Shown: one piece after another, positions 19,359 through 28,474 of the stretch
How the letters are laid out: every line of letters begins with the position of its first letter
Position numbering within the stretch: position 1 is the first letter of the stretch
Assembly: GCF_005281835.1 (NCBI RefSeq)
Contig: NZ_RZIS01000002.1
Coordinates: 1 to 64,000, forward strand
From: Vibrio profundi
GTDB taxonomy: Bacteria; Pseudomonadota; Gammaproteobacteria; Enterobacterales; Vibrionaceae
Direction of reading: 5' to 3'
DNA: 64,000 nucleotides
Made by a program: the position numbers and the translations under genes
Notes under the pieces: model-generated
Told to the model about the DNA's origin: nothing
The model's input: only the letters and a program-made list of their open reading frames with translations
Database searches by the model: none

Positions 19359-21209
19359 GTGAACTCCAGTGTTCAACTGTTCCAATTTGGTACACCCTCA
19401 CTGTCACGACATGGAACAGTCATGCAACTTCAACATACTCAACACTCAGATTGGCTTTCGTCTTCTTGGCACCGCAGTAGTGAAGCAGGGCTAAAACAGC
19501 GCAGATTACCCGAAGACATTCGCCTGTCTCAATCCATGCTTAAGCAGCGACGCCACCAATCGTCCAATCTTATTCAGATAGTAGAACGCATCGCGTTACC
19601 TTTTTTTAATCAGATGTTTGCACGCACTGACAGTCGCTTGATCCTGACCGATGTTGAAGGGGTGATTCTGGCAAGTTGGGGGCAAGAACGGTTCAAAGAA
19701 AAGCTCACCGCCATTGCGTTAAGTTCAGGCGCTTGCTGGCAAGAGCAACTAAAAGGCACCAATGCGATTGGTACGGCTATCGTTGAGGCTAAGCCCGTTT
19801 CCATCATTGGTGAACAACACTTTATCCACCAGCACCGTTTTATCAGCTGCTCGGCCAGCCCAGTATTTGATCATCAAGGTAATATGGTGGGTATTTTGGA
19901 CATCACCAGTGAGCAACAGCAGCATGACACTTCAGTCCAATTACTCGTCCAAAACATGGTGCAGCTGATAGAAAACCAGCTACTTAGCCACATTCCTCAA
20001 GGCGCGACCCGAATCGATTTAGCCTGTGAAAAATCCCTATTGCACAGTGGCTGGCAAGGAATTGTTATCACCAACGAAGTGGGTGAAGTGCTCGCGCACA
20101 ATCAAGTAGCCTCTCAATTGCTCGCTCAAACTTCTATGGTTGGAGAGTGCATCGACTCTTTGTTTGCTCGCGCTTCTAACCACACTCCGTTTGTATTCGA
20201 AAAACAGCAACTCAAACAACCCATTAAGAGAGCGCGCTCTTTTTCCGCGTCGAGCGATTTACACCATGGCGAGCAAAGAATCGAACACGCGTGGCAACAA
20301 GCCAACAAAGTTGTCGATAAAGGCATCAGCCTGCTCATTTTAGGTGAAACTGGGGTCGGAAAAGGCGAATTTGTTAAAGCACTGCATAAGCAAAGTCAGC
20401 GTAAATCTTCGCCTTTAGTGGCCGTGAATTGCGGAGCACTACCTAAAGATCTCATTGAGTCGGAGCTGTTTGGTTATGCGCCTGGCGCATTCACCGGCGC
20501 AAACAACAAAGGCTTTCAAGGCAAGATTCGACAAGCCGATAAAGGGATTCTTTTTCTTGATGAAATCGCCGATATGCCGCTTGAAACGCAATGCCGACTA
20601 TTGCATGTGCTGCAAGACCAATCTGTGGTGCCCGTTGGCTCTAACCAAAGCTTTCAAGTCGACTGCCAAATCATCGCCGCGACTCACAAAAACTTAGAGG
20701 AATTGGTGGCGAAAGGAGAGTTTAGACAAGACCTTTACTACCGTCTGAACGGCCTTGCGTTTACTTTGCCTAGCCTTCGCGACAGGCAAGACAAACAAGC
20801 GCTCATTGAACATATCCACCAAAAATATGCCGATTCAGAACAAACTATCTGCCCAAATTTGATGGCACTGCTATGCGCTTATACTTGGCCCGGCAATATT
20901 CGAGAGCTAGATAACCTGCTAAAAGTATCCGCGCTACTTTCTAGCGATGAACCACGCTTAATGTTGGAGCACGTACCAAATCAATTGGCACAACATCTCA
21001 CGGAATCAGCCCCTCAATTCGCGAGCCCATCACCGAGCCTAGTGTCTACTTCACTTAATGGCTCTCAACCCAACTTGAAAAGCACAGTGGATGAAACCTT
21101 AGTTCAAACTTATCAGGCGAACCAAGGAAATATCAGCAAGACCTCTCGGATCCTTGGGATAAGCCGCAACACAATTTACCGAAAGCTCAAAAGCTTAGGG
21201 ATTCTATAA
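19359..21209 (+). CDS. AcoR-like sigma-54-dependent transcriptional activator
   Basis: A 616-residue enhancer-binding protein: N-terminal SSWHRS motif and GAF-type sensor domain (about 60-215), central AAA+ domain with Walker A LGETGVGKGE (from residue about 327), the sigma-54 contact loop GAFTGA, Walker B FLDEIADMP, and a C-terminal Fis-type helix-turn-helix (ISKTSRILGISRNTIYRKL). It likely activates the divergent aldehyde dehydrogenase. The GTG at 19359 gives the full frame; an ATG at 19422, just before the SSWHRS motif and with GGAA upstream, is a serious alternative start. Confidence 0.9.
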   Translation: MNSSVQLFQFGTPSLSRHGTVMQLQHTQHSDWLSSSWHRSSEAGLKQRRLPEDIRLSQSMLKQRRHQSSNLIQIVERIALPFFNQMFARTDSRLILTDVEGVILASWGQERFKEKLTAIALSSGACWQEQLKGTNAIGTAIVEAKPVSIIGEQHFIHQHRFISCSASPVFDHQGNMVGILDITSEQQQHDTSVQLLVQNMVQLIENQLLSHIPQGATRIDLACEKSLLHSGWQGIVITNEVGEVLAHNQVASQLLAQTSMVGECIDSLFARASNHTPFVFEKQQLKQPIKRARSFSASSDLHHGEQRIEHAWQQANKVVDKGISLLILGETGVGKGEFVKALHKQSQRKSSPLVAVNCGALPKDLIESELFGYAPGAFTGANNKGFQGKIRQADKGILFLDEIADMPLETQCRLLHVLQDQSVVPVGSNQSFQVDCQIIAATHKNLEELVAKGEFRQDLYYRLNGLAFTLPSLRDRQDKQALIEHIHQKYADSEQTICPNLMALLCAYTWPGNIRELDNLLKVSALLSSDEPRLMLEHVPNQLAQHLTESAPQFASPSPSLVSTSLNGSQPNLKSTVDETLVQTYQANQGNISKTSRILGISRNTIYRKLKSLGIL

Positions 21210-21265
21210 GCTATTCCATTATCTCTAGCGCTCATACCTCAGCAGTTTGCCGCCAATACTCTTAA

Positions 21266-21296
21266 GAGTGAAGTCATCTAGCCTTCACTCCTTTTT
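21266..21296 (+). terminator. Rho-independent terminator after AcoR-like gene
   Basis: An 8-base-pair stem (GAGTGAAG with CTTCACTC) is followed by CTTTTT, 57 bases after the stop codon. Confidence 0.8.
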
Positions 21297-21405
21297 ATGG
21301 CATGCTATTCAAAAATCCAATATTCGTTTAATATACCGTCATTCATATTGGTTGATATCAAACCCGCTATAAGGGGCTGTTGATGTGTAGAATAAAGGTA
21401 CCCAG

Positions 21406-21741
21406 TTGAAATCAAGTACAAGACAGAGGCTTAAATTCTATTGGTATTTCTTATTTTTCAATGGCCTGACGTGGCTATACCTTTATATCTCCGAGGATCC
21501 AAATCCATTCATTGTACTCGGAGCCGTATTACCCATACCTTTAATAACTGGGCTCATTAGCTGGAAACTGTGCCGACGTAACGTGAGTCGTTCATTCGTT
21601 CAACCCGCTACATCCGATATACAAGCCAGCCATAACGTGTACGCTCAAGGCAATCTCTGCCCACATTGTGGACTTCAGATTTCTATGCCTACAGACATAG
21701 ACCCTATTTGCCTAGGCTGCGGTCAAGATGTTAATCATTAG
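21406..21741 (+). CDS. hypothetical membrane protein with C-terminal zinc-ribbon-like motif
   Basis: A 111-residue protein with two predicted membrane helices (about 10-28 and 33-53) and a soluble tail carrying paired cysteines (CPHCG and CLGCG) that could bind zinc. I do not recognise a family. The best start is TTG at 21406 with AAAGGTA seven bases upstream; no ATG is available in the N-terminal region. Confidence 0.6.
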   Translation: MKSSTRQRLKFYWYFLFFNGLTWLYLYISEDPNPFIVLGAVLPIPLITGLISWKLCRRNVSRSFVQPATSDIQASHNVYAQGNLCPHCGLQISMPTDIDPICLGCGQDVNH

Positions 21742-22076
21742 TGATGCAGAGCTAACACTTGTATTTACCGATGTACACCTTTTGTCGTGATTGTCGAGCA
21801 GGCAGCGCTTCCGTTAATTTTACTTAGCCAACTCAAGGCCATGTACATCTAAATTCTGCATGGCTCTCATCCCCTCTTCCTATATCACGCCAAGCTTACT
21901 TTCCCTGTTAAACCTAGCTCGTAACACGATCGGCTAGCCATTCATATTACGCAACGCTTTTGAATTGCATTTTATAAAGTTTTTAGTATATTTCGTTGCA
22001 TACTAATAATTATAATGATAATTATTATCATTTAGTAACTACCCCGCATTTTAATGGCGAATTAAGGAGCAACGAC
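21742..22076 (+). promoter_or_regulatory. leader and promoter region of the ECF sigma gene
   Basis: A 335-base gap without a convincing gene. It contains the Fur palindrome at 22014-22032. A plausible sigma-70 promoter is TTGCAT (21965-21970) with TATATT (21987-21992), 16 bases apart, which would put the start site just before the Fur box. A frame extends the sigma gene upstream to 21996, but it runs through the operator and lacks a ribosome site. Confidence 0.55.
22014..22032. promoter_or_regulatory. Fur box upstream of ECF sigma factor
   Basis: AATGATAAT-T-ATTATCATT is a perfect 9-1-9 palindrome matching the Fur consensus. It is 44 bases upstream of the sigma-factor start codon, so iron sufficiency should repress the sigma gene and, through it, the downstream uptake island. 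Confidence 0.9.
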
Positions 22077-22595
22077 ATGACGGCTATCTGCCCTGCGAAT
22101 ATGGACAATATTGATAACATGTATCAGGAGCATCATGGCTGGCTTTCGTTGTATATTCAGCGCCGCTTAAGCTGCCCCGAGGCGACCGCTGACCTCGTGC
22201 AAGATACGTATCTACGTTTACTCGTCAGAGGGAAACTTCCCGAGCAAAAAGACTCACGTCGCTACCTCACGCACATCGCCAAAGGGCTAGTGATCGACGT
22301 ATATCGCCGCCGTAAAATAGAGTCCGCCTACCTGGAGCTTCTAGAGCAAGAGCCGGAACAAGTATCTGGCTCACCAGAGTCACAGCTTTTAGTGGTAGAG
22401 GCGCTAGTAGAAATCGACACCTTACTGCATCGCTTACCTAACAAAGCGCGCCAAGCTTTACTAATGCGCCAGCTTGATGGCATGAGCTATAAACAGATTG
22501 CAACTGAACTGAACGTATCGATTTCTTCGGTCGAAAAGTACGTAGCGAAAGCGCTGCAAAGCTGCCTACTTGTCGCATTAGAGGATCAGCTGTAA
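22077..22595 (+). CDS. ECF sigma factor, FecI-like
   Basis: A 172-residue extracytoplasmic-function sigma factor with region 2 (DLVQDTYLRLLVR) and a region 4 helix-turn-helix (MSYKQIATELNVSISSVEKYV). FecI-type factors are held by a FecR protein until a TonB-dependent receptor reports ligand outside the cell. The ATG at 22077 has AAGGAG seven bases upstream. The fecR-like gene follows after 2 bases. A Fur box lies in front. The motif repeated in front of five downstream units is its probable promoter sequence (inference). Confidence 0.93.
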   Translation: MTAICPANMDNIDNMYQEHHGWLSLYIQRRLSCPEATADLVQDTYLRLLVRGKLPEQKDSRRYLTHIAKGLVIDVYRRRKIESAYLELLEQEPEQVSGSPESQLLVVEALVEIDTLLHRLPNKARQALLMRQLDGMSYKQIATELNVSISSVEKYVAKALQSCLLVALEDQL

Positions 22596-22597
22596 CC

Positions 22598-23539
22598 ATG
22601 AAAAAGCACATTTCTCGCGATTCCATTGAGCAAGCATCAGTTTGGATGGCTCGATTATGGGCTGATGATGTTGCAGAACAAGATAAACGCGCTTTTCAAA
22701 ACTGGAGAACCGCCAATCCAGAAAACGAATTTGCGTGGCAGCAATTAGAATTGATCCAACAGAAGTTCAGTAAGGTGCCGCAGTCCAATCTCAGCCGCCA
22801 AGTACTGACAAAGTCCCGTCGTGGCTTATCGCGTCGCCAAGTTCTACTGTTGGGTGGTATTTCATTAGGCACGCTAGGCTTAGTGTTGAACAGCCGAGCA
22901 GAACGGCCGCACGGCGCTGAATATGTTACGACGACAGGTGAAGTCAAAACCATCATCCTATCGGATGGCACCGAAATGTCGCTCAATACAGCAACTCGCG
23001 TTTACGTTGACTTTAACCAATATGAACGTCGCCTCCACTTGCTGGAAGGGGAAATATTGATTACGAGCTCGCACCACCTCACGCCTTTTTATGTCAGTAC
23101 CGATCAAGGTCGAGTAACACCAATCGGCACACAATTTACGGTTGAGCAACAATCGGGGGCGACCCAAGTCAATGTATACGAAGGTGAAGTCGCGCTATTA
23201 CCTAAAGGTAAACACGCTCCCGAACACTTACTTGCAGGCGAAAATGCCTCGTTTACTTCAATCGACGTACTTGCCAAAAACCGCAACACCTCAAATAACG
23301 CATTGTGGCTAAACAAAAAAATACTCGCGCAAAGCACGCCACTTCCAGAGTTCATTCACGAATTATCAAGGTATCGAAATGGTGTTCTCAACGTTGACGC
23401 TAAGCTCGGTCACCTCAAACTCACTGGCGTATTCTCGACGGAAGACACCGATGAAACGCTCTACAACATCAGCCAGATCCTGCCAATCGAAGTCAAATAT
23501 AGAACACCACTGTGGGTAAGCGTGAAAGCAAAACCCTAA
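22598..23539 (+). CDS. FecR-like anti-sigma/sigma-regulator protein
   Basis: A 313-residue single-pass inner-membrane regulator: cytosolic N-terminus with the typical ASVWMARL...FQNWR sigma-binding region (about 1-75), one hydrophobic helix near residues 84-100, and a periplasmic FecR domain (GEVKTIILSDGTEMSLN). A twin-arginine-like SRRQVLLLGG precedes the helix, in keeping with Tat insertion reported for E. coli FecR. It would relay receptor occupancy to the sigma factor encoded 2 bases upstream. Confidence 0.93.
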   Translation: MKKHISRDSIEQASVWMARLWADDVAEQDKRAFQNWRTANPENEFAWQQLELIQQKFSKVPQSNLSRQVLTKSRRGLSRRQVLLLGGISLGTLGLVLNSRAERPHGAEYVTTTGEVKTIILSDGTEMSLNTATRVYVDFNQYERRLHLLEGEILITSSHHLTPFYVSTDQGRVTPIGTQFTVEQQSGATQVNVYEGEVALLPKGKHAPEHLLAGENASFTSIDVLAKNRNTSNNALWLNKKILAQSTPLPEFIHELSRYRNGVLNVDAKLGHLKLTGVFSTEDTDETLYNISQILPIEVKYRTPLWVSVKAKP

Positions 23540-23557
23540 GCCCATTGGAATTATTTT

Positions 23558-23586
23558 TTACGGATTTTGATTGTTCACTCGGTGTA
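23558..23586 (+). promoter_or_regulatory. predicted ECF-sigma promoter, copy 1 (receptor gene)
   Basis: TTACGG at 23558 and CGGTGTA ending at 23586; the A of ACGG and the C of CGG are 20 bases apart, as in all five copies. It lies 37 bases upstream of the receptor start. This copy has A instead of G after TTACGG. Confidence 0.75.
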
Positions 23587-23623
23587 TTGGTTAGCACATC
23601 AATAAATCGACAAGGACATCAGG

Positions 23624-26600
23624 TTGTTTTCCCCTTCCCACCGTAAATTACTGGCTGTATTACTCAGCGCTCAACTGGGATTCGCCAGCGTCGTAGCTCC
23701 AAACTATGCGCTGGCCGAAGAGCCGCAAACCTACGATATTCCTGCAGGAAAATTAGACAACGTACTTAATCAATTCGCAATGGAAGCGGGTATTGAGTTC
23801 TACCTCAATGCCTCGCTGTCACGAGACTTGTATAGCCAAGGGCTACAGGGAAATTATCAAACCATAGATGCTCTGACTTTACTCCTGTCCAACACTGGCT
23901 TAGTTGCCGAATTCCAGCCAGATGGCACCTATCGTGTTGCTCCTGAAAGCAGCGGTTTTATCTTAGATCCTATCCAAGTGCGCACCTCTCTCGACAGCGG
24001 GTTAGCTCGTGATGAAGAAGGGGAAATGGCGATTTATGATGAGGACACTTCTAGCGCATATTTGAGCAAAGAAGAAATCGAACGATTTAAAGGCTCAACC
24101 GCGGCTGACCTTTTTACCGGCATGGCCAATACCTTCAGTGGCGAGGCTCGTAACGGTGGTGGAAGCATCGACCCCAACATTCGCGGAGTGCAAGGCTCTG
24201 GCCGTGTACCCGTCGTCATCGATGGCACCGAGCAGGCCATTTCGGTGTATAACGGCTACCGTGGGGCATCTAACCGTAATTACATCGACCCCAACCTAAT
24301 TGGCGGCATGAAAGTATACAAAGGCGCTCAAATCAACTCAGACATTACAACGTCTGTTGGCGGCGCCGTAGAAGTCACGACTCTCTCACCAAAAGATATC
24401 GTTCCAGAGGGAGAAACGTTCGGAATTGAGTTTGTCGCTGAAAGCAGTAGCAACTCAATCGAACCTAATACCGCTCGGCTTCACACTGGGCAAGATTGGC
24501 GCGACGTCCCAGCCTATGCCGAGCTTGGTGGCGTACCTTTATATGACGATCCTGAAGTACGTTTCCAAACTCGTAGCGACAAAGACGACAACCCTTTTGG
24601 TGGAGAGGACGTCGCCTATCGCCTAGCGATTTCTGGTATCAGCCCTAAAGTAGAGTGGCTAGGGGCGTATGCTTACCGTAATCGGGGAAACTACTTCTCA
24701 GGCACGAATAACGCCGACTTCTACCAAAAACCTTATGATATGAGTGGCAGCGAAGGCGTCGCTGGGCGTATTCCTTACCTTCAGCCAGAACATATTGCCC
24801 TCAATCACCTTCCCGGCCACGAAGTACCGAACACCTCTTCGGAAATGGAGTCTTTCTTACTGAAGACCACATTCAACTTATCTGACTTTTACAAAGTTCA
24901 GTTTAACGCCCGTTACACCGAGAGCACACACGGCGAAATATTGGCAAGTCGCTCGGATTATCGAAACCAAGATGGCCTCCCGCAATGGCCACTGGCCAAC
25001 GCTAAAATGCAGGCTTACAGCTTGAAGTTTCGCGCCAATCCAGAAAACCGTTTTTTCGACCTAAGCACCAATTTATGGATGACATTAACCGACTCTAGAA
25101 CCAACACAGGTTACGGCTTTCCCAACTTCACCCATGGTGCCAGTGATACACCAAACTTGATCATCAATACCTCTACGGTAAACCGAGAAGAAAGCCGAGT
25201 CGGCTTCAACTTCAAAAATGCGATGCAGTTGACCAATACCGTGGATATGACGCTTTCAGGCAGCTTTCAAAAGCACGAGCTCGCTCCGAAAGAAGGCTTA
25301 GATTACATGATAGACCTTTATGGCGGCGCGGTCAGAGCGGGTGAACGAGAAGAGTACAATGGGGCTGTCACAATGGAATGGCGACCGCTTCAATCGATTA
25401 TATTTAACGCTGGTGTTCGCTACACCCAATACCAAGCGGAAGATCATTACATCAAAAATCGGCTGGACGCTGGCGACACAAATAGCTTGAGAACGCTACG
25501 TAAACAAGGCTATCGACTCACGTATCAGAGTATCGAAAATTACGCCGACGTGGAGATCGCACAAAATGTAGCGAACGCCGAACACGACGTAAGAGCCAAT
25601 TTTACCCAGGAAAACATCGCAAATGATATCAATCGCCTGCAAAACTTGATCACTATGTTTCCCGATCAGTCCGACCAATATCAAGCGCAGTTAGTTGAAC
25701 GCCAATACGAACTGGACAACTTCGACTCGCTCCTTGAGCAAAAAGTTGATGAACAGGTCAGCGAAGCACAAAACACCACGACCTACGTCGTCGACCATTC
25801 ATCGGAATGGAAGTTTGATAGCAACAATGAGTTAAGCCTTGCAGACAATGCCTGTGCATCCGTGATGAACCAAGCTAACTACGTCGCAGGGAGTTGTAAA
25901 GCATCCAGTATTGGCGAAACTGCAGAAACCAACACTCGCTATAAAACCAGCGGCAGTGGATGGATGCCATCACTGACCACCACTTGGCTGATTGATGACG
26001 ATAGCCGAGCGTACGCTCGATACGCCGAAAGCCTAAGATTCCCTAGCTTGTTTGAGAGCACCAGCGGCTTCTCCGGTAATCCAAGCTACTCGGCGCCTTT
26101 ACAACCAGAGCGCGCGAAATTACTTGAGCTGGCTTATATCTACTATTTTGAACATGCCACGACTAAACTGACCTACTTTGACCAAATCATCGAAGACGTG
26201 ATGGATCGCGACCGTGACAGTTTTTCCTTTGCTAATTTAGACAGCCAACGCACCAGCGGTATTGAGTTTCAAGGCATGTACGACAATGAGTTTTACTTTG
26301 GCGATGCTTCCCTTGCCTATAACTTTAGAAACGAAGTGTGTGATGAAAACTCTGCGGCTCAAGGCTACATCATTGATCTAGCGGAAGGGAATACTCCATC
26401 GACTCAAACCTGTGTCCGAGGTGGTTTCACACCCGTCAGCTACTTAGCCGCTCATGCCGCTCCTGAATATTCCGCTAGCGTACTACTGGGAGCTCGATTC
26501 TTTAACCAAGCCCTCGAAACCGGATTTAGAACCAACTACGTTTCAGGGAGCCATAAAGATGAAGTCATCAAACGAACTGATGTCACAACATTCGATGCGT

Positions 26601-26746
26601 ACGTCAAATACGCTTTCAACAAGAAGCTATCCGCCGAACTTATTGGCACTAACCTCAGCGACATTTATTACCTTGAATCAGGCTCAGTATCTGGGATGCC
26701 AGCACCTGGTCGAACCGTAAGCGTTAAACTTCGCGGTAAATTTTGA
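23624..26746 (+). CDS. TonB-dependent outer-membrane receptor with N-terminal STN signalling domain
   Basis: A 1040-residue receptor. A signal peptide (cleaved near ALAEE) is followed by an STN domain (about 36-105) that would contact FecR, a plug (about 140-260) and a 22-strand-type barrel ending in aromatic SVKLRGKF. Genes beside it point to haem or a haemoprotein as ligand (inference). Odd: residues about 640-715 form a helical, heptad-like, polar insert (Asn/Gln/Glu/Leu-rich) inside a barrel loop, unlike ordinary receptor loops. The start is TTG at 23624 with AAGGA eight bases upstream. Followed by a terminator. Confidence 0.93.
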   Translation: MFSPSHRKLLAVLLSAQLGFASVVAPNYALAEEPQTYDIPAGKLDNVLNQFAMEAGIEFYLNASLSRDLYSQGLQGNYQTIDALTLLLSNTGLVAEFQPDGTYRVAPESSGFILDPIQVRTSLDSGLARDEEGEMAIYDEDTSSAYLSKEEIERFKGSTAADLFTGMANTFSGEARNGGGSIDPNIRGVQGSGRVPVVIDGTEQAISVYNGYRGASNRNYIDPNLIGGMKVYKGAQINSDITTSVGGAVEVTTLSPKDIVPEGETFGIEFVAESSSNSIEPNTARLHTGQDWRDVPAYAELGGVPLYDDPEVRFQTRSDKDDNPFGGEDVAYRLAISGISPKVEWLGAYAYRNRGNYFSGTNNADFYQKPYDMSGSEGVAGRIPYLQPEHIALNHLPGHEVPNTSSEMESFLLKTTFNLSDFYKVQFNARYTESTHGEILASRSDYRNQDGLPQWPLANAKMQAYSLKFRANPENRFFDLSTNLWMTLTDSRTNTGYGFPNFTHGASDTPNLIINTSTVNREESRVGFNFKNAMQLTNTVDMTLSGSFQKHELAPKEGLDYMIDLYGGAVRAGEREEYNGAVTMEWRPLQSIIFNAGVRYTQYQAEDHYIKNRLDAGDTNSLRTLRKQGYRLTYQSIENYADVEIAQNVANAEHDVRANFTQENIANDINRLQNLITMFPDQSDQYQAQLVERQYELDNFDSLLEQKVDEQVSEAQNTTTYVVDHSSEWKFDSNNELSLADNACASVMNQANYVAGSCKASSIGETAETNTRYKTSGSGWMPSLTTTWLIDDDSRAYARYAESLRFPSLFESTSGFSGNPSYSAPLQPERAKLLELAYIYYFEHATTKLTYFDQIIEDVMDRDRDSFSFANLDSQRTSGIEFQGMYDNEFYFGDASLAYNFRNEVCDENSAAQGYIIDLAEGNTPSTQTCVRGGFTPVSYLAAHAAPEYSASVLLGARFFNQALETGFRTNYVSGSHKDEVIKRTDVTTFDAYVKYAFNKKLSAELIGTNLSDIYYLESGSVSGMPAPGRTVSVKLRGKF

Positions 26747-26775
26747 TCTCTACAAGCCCACCTTTTTTGCCAACA

Positions 26776-26803
26776 AAGCCGCCTTGCTATAGGCGGCTTT
26801 TTC
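26776..26803 (+). terminator. terminator after receptor gene
   Basis: AAAGCCGCC and GGCGGCTTT form a 9-base-pair stem followed by a T run, 30 bases after the receptor stop codon. The next gene therefore needs its own promoter. Confidence 0.88.
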
Positions 26804-26851
26804 TCAATCACCAACAGCAAAAATGCTGATAGCAATAAAAGTTAAAAATCA

Positions 26852-26880
26852 TTACGGGTTTGAAGGTTTGGTTCGGTGTA
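26852..26880 (+). promoter_or_regulatory. predicted ECF-sigma promoter, copy 2 (first PKD lipoprotein)
   Basis: TTACGGGTTT at 26852 and TTCGGTGTA ending at 26880, with the same 20-base register as the other copies. It lies between the receptor terminator and the first PKD lipoprotein, 103 bases before that start codon. Confidence 0.75.
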
Positions 26881-26983
26881 TCTGATGACAAGTTAGTTCC
26901 AGACGTTCGCTCCCTGCCGTGACGCTACGAGAGTCGTGACTGAGAAAATTAACGGAATAGACCCACAAATTAGGACCCAAGAA

Positions 26984-28315
26984 ATGAATACACGTTTTAA
27001 ATGGACATTACTCTCACTTGCCATTCCTGCACTGATTGCGTGCGGTGGCAGCGATTCTGATTCGGGCACAGATGCAAGCGCAACGGCACAAACAAACCAA
27101 GGACCTACAGCGATTGCAGGCCAAGACCAAAATGTTTCATACAACTCGCAAGTAACACTCGATGCAAGCAGCAGCTTAGATAGCAAAGGCGAGCTGATTA
27201 GCTACTCATGGACATTAGCGACCAAGCCAGATGGCAGCGCCGCTGCGCTCTCTGACTCAAATAGCATCTCTCCTCAGTTTACCGCAGACACTGCGGGCAC
27301 TTATGTCGCGAGCCTAGTTGTTAATAACGGTACTCAAGATAGCGCACCTGTAGAAGTCACCATCACCACCGCTGACGATGGCGAAAATTCGGCGCCTACT
27401 GTCTACGCCGGAGATGACTTAACCGTTAGTTTAGGCGGTAATGTTCAGATTACTGCTGACGCAGCAGATGCCGACAACAACCCGCTCACTTATCAATGGA
27501 CCATCGAGCAACAAGCAGAGAATAGCACTCCAACACTCGCTAACGATCAAGCCAATACCGTGACTCTAAATGCCGCCACAGAGGGCAGCTACGTGCTGCG
27601 CGTTGTCGTATCCGATGGACAAGCCACAGCTGAAGATACGATTACTATTAAGCTCGATTCGGGCAACGTTCCTCCTATTGCGGTTGCGGGCGACGATGTA
27701 GCGGTTGGAGTCACCGACCAAGTAAATCTCGATGCGAGCGCAAGCAGCGATGGCAACAATGATGCTCTCACTTACACTTGGCAATTTGTATCTAAGCCAG
27801 AAAACAGCAACGCTGAATTGAACACAGCTAATGCGGCGACTCCTAACTTTATCGCAGACTTAAGCGGTGACTACGTATTGTCACTTACAGTGAGCGATGG
27901 CGAATTTACTAGCCAAGCTTCCAACATCAAAGTGACGGCCAAAAATCAGCTGAAGCTAGTGTTCAATGGAGATCCAAGCCAAAACACATGGCCTTATGTG
28001 CTAGACCTTGAAACCATCAATAAAACCTATGACGACCCAAAACCAGCAGAACACAAGTTTGCGAGCTTCACGATTCAAGCATTAGGGCAAGATTACACGG
28101 TGCGAGAAGTGACACCTTGGGGGATCAATGGAATTGTTCAGCCTACGATTACTGGTGTGGTTGAAGGCCAAGTCATTAAAGCCGGAGAGACTGTAGAAGT
28201 TGAATTTGCTTCACCACTGACTGGAGGTGAAATGGAATTTATATCACTTAGCGTCATTTTTGCTGAAGATAACGACTACTACGTTAATGCGAGCTATATG
28301 TTCACCACCAACTAA
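26984..28315 (+). CDS. PKD-repeat surface lipoprotein, paralogue 1
   Basis: A 443-residue predicted lipoprotein with lipobox LIAC and an Asp/Ser-rich linker. Three PKD-type beta-sandwich repeats of about 90 residues follow (each with an I/V-A-G-D start and a DASxS...DxxxxSYSW-like core), then a distinct 115-residue C-terminal domain shared with the next gene. No enzymatic motif. It is probably exposed at or near the outer membrane; lying inside the ECF/Slam island it may aid capture of the receptor's ligand (inference). The ATG at 26984 has an AGGA upstream; a longer frame to 26936 would hide the signal peptide. Confidence 0.85.
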   Translation: MNTRFKWTLLSLAIPALIACGGSDSDSGTDASATAQTNQGPTAIAGQDQNVSYNSQVTLDASSSLDSKGELISYSWTLATKPDGSAAALSDSNSISPQFTADTAGTYVASLVVNNGTQDSAPVEVTITTADDGENSAPTVYAGDDLTVSLGGNVQITADAADADNNPLTYQWTIEQQAENSTPTLANDQANTVTLNAATEGSYVLRVVVSDGQATAEDTITIKLDSGNVPPIAVAGDDVAVGVTDQVNLDASASSDGNNDALTYTWQFVSKPENSNAELNTANAATPNFIADLSGDYVLSLTVSDGEFTSQASNIKVTAKNQLKLVFNGDPSQNTWPYVLDLETINKTYDDPKPAEHKFASFTIQALGQDYTVREVTPWGINGIVQPTITGVVEGQVIKAGETVEVEFASPLTGGEMEFISLSVIFAEDNDYYVNASYMFTTN

Positions 28316-28336
28316 CCCACTCAATTGTTTCAACTC

Positions 28337-28365
28337 AAAAAGCGCGATCCTTGATCGCGCTTTTT
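28337..28365 (+). terminator. terminator after first PKD lipoprotein
   Basis: A 13-base-pair perfect stem (AAAAAGCGCGATC with GATCGCGCTTTTT, 3-base loop) ending in Ts. Confidence 0.92.
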
Positions 28366-28385
28366 CTGTATTTCACTAAAAAGTT

Positions 28386-28414
28386 TTACGGGTTTTACGA
28401 TCTGCTTCGGTATA
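28386..28414 (+). promoter_or_regulatory. predicted ECF-sigma promoter, copy 3 (second PKD lipoprotein)
   Basis: TTACGGGTTTT at 28386 and TTCGGTATA ending at 28414, same register. It is 60 bases before the second PKD lipoprotein start and directly after a terminator. Confidence 0.78.
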
Positions 28415-28474
28415 GCTAATAACAGTACCAATTCGGTAAGCGTTTTCCTTAACGCATGCTTTTCAGGATCACTC

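Noticed and set aside
21996..22076. N-terminal extension of the ECF sigma gene
   Set aside because: It would translate through the Fur palindrome; AAGGAG before the ATG at 22077 and the family N-terminus favour the shorter form.
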